26,826 nt of DNA, taken from assembly GCA_002325645.1 (NCBI GenBank), contig DCSN01000177.1:15299-42124 (forward strand), written 5' to 3'. This document shows, in pieces, positions 21,238 to 26,826 of this stretch; position 1 is the stretch's first letter; each line of letters opens with the position of its first letter. The stretch is from Pseudanabaena sp. UBA1465 (GTDB lineage: Bacteria; Cyanobacteriota; Cyanobacteriia; Pseudanabaenales; Pseudanabaenaceae). The translations under genes were made by a program, and so were the position numbers. A model generated the notes under the pieces. It was not told where the DNA came from and did no database searches. It was given only the letters and a program-made list of their open reading frames with translations.

Positions 21238-21359
21238 GGGTTCATCTACTTCCTCAAAATATCTATGCAAAGATCCTGAGAAATATTAAGACTGATTGAG
21301 ATTAGCATAATCAGTCCTGTATCATGATCCACGTTGTAATTGCCTAAGTGCGGCGATAA

Positions 21360-22076
21360 ATGCAGAAAAAGATGATTGTCAAGCTGCCGATCGCCGATGT
21401 CGTCAATGGGGCGACAAGAGGCTTAGCGATTATCGCCATCAGTGGCTATCAAAGATTTATTTCGCCTCACAAAGGATTTTCTTGCGCCCATCGAGTTTTG
21501 TATGGCTGTGATTCCTGTTCCCAATATTTTAAGCGCGTGATTGCGGAGGAGGGGATTTTTGCGGCGATCGCCAATGCTAAGGGTCGCTTTCAGGAATGTC
21601 GTGAAGCCAATGAAATTTTAAAGCAACGTCGAGCAAAATGTCAGTCAAGGCGTGAGTATTATGCAAGTCGAATCATTCCTAATGCGGTGGCGATCGAATC
21701 GGGAGATCTAGGAACCCCGAAAAATAATGATGGTTCTGAAGATCTCAATTTACCTAAAGAGTCAGAAAGTCCTGAAAATCAAACCGATAAAAAGAAGCTG
21801 GGTGGCTCACAATGGTCAAGAAAAAAGCGATCGCAAATTGATAAGACAACCAATAACCAAGCTAATAACGATGGTGGAGGCAATAACAATTGTTTGGATT
21901 ATATTGACTGTGCTGATTTTATTGATTGCGCTGATTGTGCCGATCGCACTGGCATTGTGGACTGCGATCGCTTAAACTGCCCCGATCTTAATTGTGATAA
22001 TGCTGATTGCTTATCAGGGTTAGATTGTAATGGTTGTGGCGACTGTGGCAGTCTAGATTGTGGTAGTTGTGGTTAA
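21360..22076 (+). CDS. YidD-domain protein with cysteine/aspartate-rich tail
   Basis: Residues of about 18-85 match the YidD family (DUF37): GLAIIAISGYQRFISPHKGF, then a cysteine-rich CDSCSQYFKRVI segment. YidD helps membrane protein insertion in bacteria and is normally about 70-90 residues. This protein has 238. A polar linker (about 100-175) leads to a 61-residue tail with 13 cysteines (178, 184, 190, 193, 202, 207, 212, 217, 223, 226, 229, 234, 237), most preceded by Asp or Asn (DC, NC). The tail could bind metal or form disulfides. The start is ATG at 21360. The gene stands alone. The YidD assignment is good; the role of the tail is unknown. Confidence 0.75.
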   Translation: MQKKMIVKLPIADVVNGATRGLAIIAISGYQRFISPHKGFSCAHRVLYGCDSCSQYFKRVIAEEGIFAAIANAKGRFQECREANEILKQRRAKCQSRREYYASRIIPNAVAIESGDLGTPKNNDGSEDLNLPKESESPENQTDKKKLGGSQWSRKKRSQIDKTTNNQANNDGGGNNNCLDYIDCADFIDCADCADRTGIVDCDRLNCPDLNCDNADCLSGLDCNGCGDCGSLDCGSCG

Positions 22077-22090
22077 ATCTAGCAATTGGG

Positions 22091-22107
22091 TATAGCGCTT
22101 TGCGCTT
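22091..22107. repeat. Left module of the composite repeat
   Basis: TATAGCGCTTTGCGCTT matches 5119-5135 exactly and is followed by a T-run, so here it can double as a small terminator for the YidD-domain gene. A diverged copy on the other strand spans 24883-24900. Confidence 0.75.
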
Positions 22108-22158
22108 TTTCAAAACCTATCTGGAATACACAAAACTTAAATAGAAAGTATAAATTCT

Positions 22159-23910
22159 ATGATCGATCATGACGTGTTAATTATTGGTGGGGGACTGTCT
22201 GGCTCTAGGGCAGCCCTCTCCGTCGCGCAGAACTCCCCCCATCTTAGTGTGGGTCTAATTTCCAAGGTGCATCCGATCCGATCGCATTCCGTCGCTGCAC
22301 AGGGAGGCATCGCCGCATCGCTCAAAAATGTCGATCAGGATGATTGGCTGACCCATGCCTTCGACACGATCAAAGGTTCCGATTATCTTGCCGATCAAAA
22401 TGCGGTGCGGGTTTTGACCGAATCGGCTCCCGAAGTAATTATTGATTTAGAACATTTAGGGGTTCTCTTTTCCCGTGCCGACGATGGAAAGATTGCTCAA
22501 AGACCCTTTGGCGGACATACCTTTAGTCGTGCTTGCTACGCAGCAGATAAAACAGGTCACGCGATTCTGCATGAATTGGTGATGAACCTGCGGCGACTAG
22601 GCGGCACGATTTACCAAGAATGGTATGTGATGGATTTGATTTATGAAGATGGCGCAAATGGAACGGAAGTAAAAGGAGTTATCGCCTATAGTTTGGAAAC
22701 TTCGCAAATAGAAGTCTTTAGGGCAAAGGCGGTATTAATGGCAACAGGAGGCTATGGGCGCGTTTTTAATACTACCTCCAATGATTTAGCTTCCACAGGA
22801 GATGGACTTTGTTTAACTGCAAAAATTGGCTTGCCGTTGCAAGATATGGAATTTGTGCAGTTCCATCCAACGGGCTTATATCCTGCGGGAGTATTGATTT
22901 CTGAAGCAGTGCGCGGTGAGGGGGCGTACTTAATTAATGACCTAGGCGATCGCTTTATGGCGAATTATCCGATCAGTAAAAATAGAATGGAACTTTCGCC
23001 CCGTGACATTACCTCGCGGAATATTGCTTGTGAAATCATGGCAGGACGTGGCATCAACGGCGGTAATTATGTCTATCTCGATGTGCGCCATTTGGGAAGA
23101 GACAAAATCCTCAGTCGGATTCCCTTTGCCCGTGAGGAAGGTTTGCGGTTAGCAGGGGTGGACTGCATCGATCATCCTTTACCTGTGCGCCCCACTGCCC
23201 ATTATTCTATGGGTGGAATTCCTACGAATATCAATTGTCAGGTAATTGGCAGAGACAGTCAGCCGATCGCAGGATTTTTTGCCGCAGGGGAGACCGCCTG
23301 TGTGTCGGTGCATGGCGCAAACCGTTTAGGTGCAAATTCCCTTTTAGAATGTGTGGTTTTTGGGAAAAGAGCAGGCGAAAAATTGGGCGAGTACGTCAGC
23401 GATCGCGCCATGCCCCAAATCGTGTCGCGCCCCTATCTGATCGATGCTGACATCAAACTCAAACAGATATTAGCTAAACAAGGCAAATCACGCATTGCCG
23501 ATATTCGTCAACAATTGCAAGACACGATGACCGAGCATTGCGGCATTTTTCGCGATGATCAGCATTTAAAAAATGGCTTAGCCAAACTCCAAACTATTCG
23601 CGATCGCTACGAAAATGACTTGCTCATTGATGATCAAAGCCCCGTTTTTAATATGGAGTTAATGCAGGCGATCGAATTAAAAAGTTTACTCACCGTCGGC
23701 GAAATTATTATGTCCAGCGCCCTATCACGCCAAGAAAGTCGTGGCGCACATTCTCGCGAAGATTTTCCCCAACGCGATGATACTAATTACCTCAAACATA
23801 CCCTTGGTTATTTAGAAAATGGTAAGGTAGAGACTAGTGATCGCCCCGTTGATATGAGCTTACAAGCCATTGATCGCGATCGCTTCACACCGCAAGAACG
23901 CAAATATTAA
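22159..23910 (+). CDS. sdhA: Succinate dehydrogenase/fumarate reductase flavoprotein subunit
   Basis: SdhA oxidises succinate to fumarate and passes electrons, via SdhB, to the plastoquinone pool. The 583-residue protein has the FAD dinucleotide motif GGGLSG at 10-15, the flavinylation motif RSHSVAAQGG with H43, HPTGLYP, the active-site segment RPTAHYSMGGI, and GANRLGANSLLE. The histidine for covalent FAD argues for SdhA/FrdA over L-aspartate oxidase, which lacks it. No sdhB is in the window, as is usual for dispersed cyanobacterial sdh genes. The pentapeptide gene follows on the same strand. Confidence 0.9.
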   Translation: MIDHDVLIIGGGLSGSRAALSVAQNSPHLSVGLISKVHPIRSHSVAAQGGIAASLKNVDQDDWLTHAFDTIKGSDYLADQNAVRVLTESAPEVIIDLEHLGVLFSRADDGKIAQRPFGGHTFSRACYAADKTGHAILHELVMNLRRLGGTIYQEWYVMDLIYEDGANGTEVKGVIAYSLETSQIEVFRAKAVLMATGGYGRVFNTTSNDLASTGDGLCLTAKIGLPLQDMEFVQFHPTGLYPAGVLISEAVRGEGAYLINDLGDRFMANYPISKNRMELSPRDITSRNIACEIMAGRGINGGNYVYLDVRHLGRDKILSRIPFAREEGLRLAGVDCIDHPLPVRPTAHYSMGGIPTNINCQVIGRDSQPIAGFFAAGETACVSVHGANRLGANSLLECVVFGKRAGEKLGEYVSDRAMPQIVSRPYLIDADIKLKQILAKQGKSRIADIRQQLQDTMTEHCGIFRDDQHLKNGLAKLQTIRDRYENDLLIDDQSPVFNMELMQAIELKSLLTVGEIIMSSALSRQESRGAHSREDFPQRDDTNYLKHTLGYLENGKVETSDRPVDMSLQAIDRDRFTPQERKY

Positions 23911-23968
23911 TATGCAAATATTAATAAAATCAAAGCAAGTCTGCTAATTTTACGAGTAAAGATTAACC

Positions 23969-24829
23969 GTGGCGATCGACGAATTTATCAAACTGCTGGA
24001 TCAAGGCGTAACTAGCTGGAACGCATGGAGGGAGAGCCATCCTGACATTCGTGGGATTGATCTCAGTGAAATCCAGCTAGAAAACGTGAACCTATCTGGC
24101 ATTGATTTCAGTATGGTTAACTTGCGTAGCGCAAAAATGCGGGATGTCAATTTGACTTCAGCGAATTTGCGCGGTGCTGACTTGAGTATGGCAAATCTCA
24201 AGGGCATCGATCTCAGTGATGTCAATCTGAGTTCCGCACAACTCAGCATGATTTGTCTAAGTGAAGCCAATCTGAGCCAAGCAAATTTAAGTGGGGCAGA
24301 TTTACGCGGCTCTAACTTGCGCCTTGCCAAACTCGATCGCGCCGATCTCTCGACCGCCAAGCTAAATATGTCTAGCTTGAATGGGGTAAGTATGATTGGG
24401 GCGGTGCTAATCGGCGCAAATCTCAGCCGTGCGGAGTTACGAGAAGCCAATTTAGCAGGTACTGATTTTAGCCGTGCTAACTTGAGTGAAGCCGATTTAT
24501 CCCACAGCAATCTCAATGTTTCCAGCTTAGTGGGTACAGATTTAATCGGCGCAACCCTAGTTGATATTGATCTGAGCGAGTCAAATCTTTGTCGAGCAAA
24601 TTTGATCGGGGCAAATCTTTATCGGGCCAATCTCTGTGGATGCGATCTGATTGGCGCAGATCTGCGCGGAACAAATTGTAATGAAGCTTATTTTATCGGC
24701 GCAGATTTGAGTCGGGCTGATCTTAATCGGGCTGATTTCACCAGCGCTAATCTTAGCAAAACTAATTTTACTGGGGCAAATACAGAAACTACCGATTTTC
24801 AAGATGCGATTTTGCCAGACGTTTGGTAA
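23969..24829 (+). CDS. Pentapeptide-repeat protein
   Basis: The 286-residue protein has a short helical start (about 1-32) followed by roughly 48 tandem pentapeptides of the A(D/N)LXX type (for example GADLS, EANLS, RADLN). These form a right-handed quadrilateral beta-helix. There is no signal peptide, so it is probably cytoplasmic. Functions in this large cyanobacterial family are mostly unknown. The start is GTG at 23969; the frame is closed upstream by non-coding sequence. It shares a hairpin with the convergent M23 gene. Confidence 0.88.
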   Translation: MAIDEFIKLLDQGVTSWNAWRESHPDIRGIDLSEIQLENVNLSGIDFSMVNLRSAKMRDVNLTSANLRGADLSMANLKGIDLSDVNLSSAQLSMICLSEANLSQANLSGADLRGSNLRLAKLDRADLSTAKLNMSSLNGVSMIGAVLIGANLSRAELREANLAGTDFSRANLSEADLSHSNLNVSSLVGTDLIGATLVDIDLSESNLCRANLIGANLYRANLCGCDLIGADLRGTNCNEAYFIGADLSRADLNRADFTSANLSKTNFTGANTETTDFQDAILPDVW

Positions 24830-24876
24830 GAATTTTTGTAAGAGTGTTGCCACGCTACACTTTTACAAAAATTCTT
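24828..24876. terminator. Hairpin between convergent genes
   Basis: Arms 24828-24847 and 24857-24876 match over 20 nt with one G-T pair. The left arm includes the last base pairs of the pentapeptide gene's stop. The T-rich arm sequence suits a bidirectional terminator. Confidence 0.7.
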
Positions 24877-24894
24877 GGGTTTGAGCGCAAAGCG

Positions 24895-26061
24895 TTATAA
24901 ATAAGCAGCAGGATCGATCGGTTCGCCATTAGCGCGTAACTCAAAATGCAAATGTGGCCCCGTCGAAAAACCCGTTGAACCAACAGCCGAAATGGGTTGA
25001 CCTTGCTGTACCACATCACCATCTTTGACATACAACTCACTACAGTGAGCATATAGAGTGGTCATGCCATTACCGTGATCGATGATCACAGAATTGCCAT
25101 AGCCGCCATACCAATCTGCATAGATCACCCTCCCTTGGGCGCTGGCATAAATCAAGCTACCATAGTCCGCCCCAAAATCGATCCCTGCGTGAAAGCGTTC
25201 AGTTCCCAAAATCGGATGGGTGCGCCAACCAAAATTGCTCGTAACTGCACCAACCGTAGGATACATAAGCTGACCTGATCCCGAAGGCAGCACCAGTCCT
25301 GAATAGGGCTGAACTTTGGCAATAATAATTTGCGATAGGCGGCGCGAGTCCTCGGCAAGACGATCTTCAGCCTGTTCCAGAGCTTTGCGATCGCTCTTTA
25401 AGCGATCAATCGTGTTTTGTTGAGCAACCGCTTCCGCCTCAATATTTGATTTTTGATATTTCAACTTTTGAGTTAGTAGCTCAACCTCATTTTTTTGAGC
25501 AGCTATTTGATTACGCTGTTTTTCGATCCGTTCTGATTTTTGACTCAAATCCCCCAATAACTTGCGATCGCCATCATAAATGCGCTCAATCTGACGGCGG
25601 CGATCGGCAAATTGATTGAGATCCCGACTACTGAGCAAAGTGATCCACCATCGCTGCAATTGTTGTCTTTGTAAATAGCGCAACCTTGCGGAAGTGGCAT
25701 CACGCTTTTTATTGAGGTCGTACTCTAGTTCTTGCAGCTTCGTACTCAGGGTTTGTAATTGATTGCGAGCCAGACGAATTTTTTTCTCATTGTCTTGAAT
25801 CTGAGCCTCAGTCACGCGCACATTTTTTCTGAGGGCTTCGAGGCGCGACTGAGCAGGTTTCGCCAGAGCATTAATTTGTTCCTGTTGCTTCTGAATAATC
25901 TGCCGTTGTTGATCAACAAAATTTTGATAGTTTTTTAACTCATCTACAGATTGTGCTTGCACTGACTCAGCTTGCCCCAAAGTTAAGCAAGCGATCGCCA
26001 CAATTGCCATAAACACAATCAAAAATTGATTTAGATATTGCCAATGACGGCGATCGCGCAT
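24895..26061 (-). CDS. M23-family peptidase with coiled coils (EnvC/NlpD-like)
   Basis: From ATG at 26061 the protein has 388 residues. A signal peptide or anchor (about 12-36, ending SVQAQ) is followed by long coiled coils (about 37-245, many Gln/Lys/Glu heptads) and a C-terminal M23 domain (about 266-388). The LytM zinc site is intact: H291 and D295 in FHAGIDFG, H339 in YAHCSE, and H370/H372 in GPHLHFE. It probably cleaves peptidoglycan cross-links in the periplasm, as septal or envelope hydrolases do. A TTG at 26073 would add four residues, but the ATG has GGTGG just upstream. Its stop lies in a diverged copy of the GCGCTTTGCGC repeat. Confidence 0.9.
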   Translation of the reverse strand: MRDRRHWQYLNQFLIVFMAIVAIACLTLGQAESVQAQSVDELKNYQNFVDQQRQIIQKQQEQINALAKPAQSRLEALRKNVRVTEAQIQDNEKKIRLARNQLQTLSTKLQELEYDLNKKRDATSARLRYLQRQQLQRWWITLLSSRDLNQFADRRRQIERIYDGDRKLLGDLSQKSERIEKQRNQIAAQKNEVELLTQKLKYQKSNIEAEAVAQQNTIDRLKSDRKALEQAEDRLAEDSRRLSQIIIAKVQPYSGLVLPSGSGQLMYPTVGAVTSNFGWRTHPILGTERFHAGIDFGADYGSLIYASAQGRVIYADWYGGYGNSVIIDHGNGMTTLYAHCSELYVKDGDVVQQGQPISAVGSTGFSTGPHLHFELRANGEPIDPAAYL

Positions 26062-26411
26062 TCGGTCCACCAAGTATCCACAAACTAGGGCAAGATTTTA
26101 ACCGTATTTTGGCATTAATAAAAGCCTATGTAGCAATTTGCGCTTTCACAAATCGAGATAAATTTGCAAAAAGCTTGTGAAGCAAGCAATTTGCGAATTT
26201 ATCTCGGTTATGAGTATTTTCAGATCTTTAACTTTTAATAATATTCTGTATCTTTTAATACTAAATTTTGCATATATACTTTTCTCATGACATAATTTAT
26301 TGATAGACAAATTTATATCTTAAAAAGATCGTTTAATAAAAAACTTTAAATATTCAACTTAACAAAACCTAATACGCCAATTGCAAAGATTCAAATTTAG
26401 GCAATAAAACT
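26062..26411. other. AT-rich intergenic region
   Basis: This roughly 350-nt spacer has no convincing coding frame. It contains the imperfect palindrome at 26154-26206 and a long AT-rich run (26215-26400), which must hold the promoter of the small gene at 26412. No clear -35/-10 pair stands out. Confidence 0.65.
26154..26206. repeat. Imperfect palindrome
   Basis: 26154-26177 pairs with 26182-26206 with a few mismatches (outer CGAGATAAATT/AATTTATCTCG perfect; inner GCTTG/CAAGC). It lies upstream of both the M23 gene and the small gene, so it is between divergent genes. Confidence 0.7.
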
Positions 26412-26654
26412 ATGAAAACCACAACACATCGACAAAGCTCCCCAACGACTAAAAATCTTCGGCATTCTTCTAATTATCCTCAATGCCTACAGCCATTGCC
26501 TTCTACTTGGGTAACGGTACTCGAAACAAGTCTATCTAGTTGCTACGATGAAGCGTTGTTGATGTGTCAATACCCAGATGGTTACTGGGCTGCATGGATA
26601 CCTGATGTGGGTGAAGTCAAATTACATTCAGGTCAGTTTTGTCGGATGTCATAG
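26412..26654 (+). CDS. Small conserved-looking hypothetical protein
   Basis: The 80-residue protein has a polar N-terminus and a compact C-terminal half (LCSCYDEALLMCQ-like, then GYWAAWIPDVGEVKLHSGQF) that resembles a short domain I associate with cyanobacterial hypothetical proteins. No signal peptide or membrane helix. The ATG at 26412 follows an AT-rich leader without a strong ribosome-binding site. A strong terminator follows directly, supporting a real gene. The quoted first motif is approximate: the exact residues are SSCYDEALLMCQ. Confidence 0.5.
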   Translation: MKTTTHRQSSPTTKNLRHSSNYPQCLQPLPSTWVTVLETSLSSCYDEALLMCQYPDGYWAAWIPDVGEVKLHSGQFCRMS

Positions 26655-26662
26655 ATGTTCTT

Positions 26663-26699
26663 AGCAAAAAAAGCGGCGCAATGCGCCGCTTTTTTTGCT
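26663..26699. terminator. Bidirectional intrinsic terminator
   Basis: Arms 26663-26680 and 26682-26699 pair over 18 nt. The GCGGCGCA core is flanked by seven A and seven T. It ends the small gene at 26412-26654. Confidence 0.92.
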
Positions 26700-26727
26700 T
26701 TTTTCTATTTTAAGATAGGGATAGTGC

Positions 26728-26774
26728 CACTTCCCCAAATTTATCTGGGGTTTAATTAAGCGCAAAGTGCTGTA
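26728..26774. repeat. Composite repeat, inverted and diverged copy
   Basis: Read on the minus strand, this segment carries the GCACTTTGCGCTTAATTA module followed by CCCCAGATAAATTTGGGGAAG, in the same order and spacing as 5118-5166. It lacks the second palindrome arm. It shares GCCACTTCCC with copy 2 at 21217-21224. The rest of the window to 26826 shows nothing recognisable. Confidence 0.7.
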
Positions 26775-26826
26775 TGCAGATATTAGCGTAGATATTTAGG
26801 CGAATGTGACATACCCGACACTCATT

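Noticed and set aside
22159..23910. L-aspartate oxidase (nadB)
   Set aside because: The flavinylation motif RSHSVAAQGG with its histidine is typical of SdhA/FrdA and absent from NadB.
24001..24516. 171-codon minus-strand frame inside the pentapeptide-repeat gene
   Set aside because: Antisense shadow of a repetitive coding sequence; its periodic Leu/Arg/Ser composition mirrors the pentapeptide repeats.
26775..26826. Possible insertion-sequence end at the right edge
   Set aside because: The terminal bases look unlike the flanking DNA, but no inverted repeat, duplication or transposase is visible inside the window.

Overview
The window reads as the chromosome of a cyanobacterium. The octamer GCGATCGC (HIP1) recurs throughout, inside genes and between them. 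The gene set is that of an oxygenic phototroph: NDH-1 subunits ndhC-ndhK-ndhJ, the Mg-chelatase subunit chlD, heme oxygenase, a DesA-type delta-12 desaturase, PipX, cyanoglobin GlbN and a plastoquinol terminal oxidase. Many intergenic palindromes and several eroded insertion sequences suggest a Pseudanabaena-like genome; that genus-level placement is inference. No gene is cut at either edge of the window.

Layout. 1-1570: repeats, a bidirectional terminator and an N-terminally truncated tnpB whose catalytic core and 3' transposon end survive. 1622-4887: an extended SDR gene convergent with a striking 752-residue fusion of a periplasmic-binding-protein type 1 domain to a complete pentameric ligand-gated channel module. 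4973-5046: tRNA-His. 5322-7525: periplasmic alpha-carbonic anhydrase followed by an ArsB/SLC13-like ion transporter. 7656-8390: heme oxygenase (minus). 8903-10528: ndhC-ndhK-ndhJ with overlapping reading frames. 10562-11545: a graveyard of mobile DNA (Uma2 remnant, ISAzo13 transposase with two stops and an internal deletion, an unrecognised fragment). 11618-12573: a secreted SH3b protein, a 16-nt tandem repeat and a gene fragment. 12657-15961: chlD convergent with desA, which overlaps an upstream 60-residue coiled-coil gene. 16323-18198: a small exported protein, then pipX translationally coupled to ispE.

18238-21148 is the most coherent accessory block: a DNR-like Crp/Fnr regulator, a perfect FNR/DNR-type operator in front of a small membrane-protein gene, a cupin, cyanoglobin and an alternative/plastoquinol oxidase. 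Together these suggest an O2- or NO-responsive module in which the globin handles NO or O2 and the oxidase drains plastoquinol without the NO-sensitive heme-copper oxidases. The last part, 21360-26699, holds a YidD-domain protein with a 13-cysteine Asp/Cys tail, sdhA, a pentapeptide-repeat protein, an M23 peptidase with long coiled coils and a small conserved-looking protein.

The intergenic DNA is unusually rich in long, almost perfect palindromes. Some are ordinary terminators with T-tracts at convergent gene ends. Others lie between divergent genes, have no T-tract and share a GC-rich core around CGC/GCG. One composite repeat recurs three to four times in 27 kb, one copy inverted.
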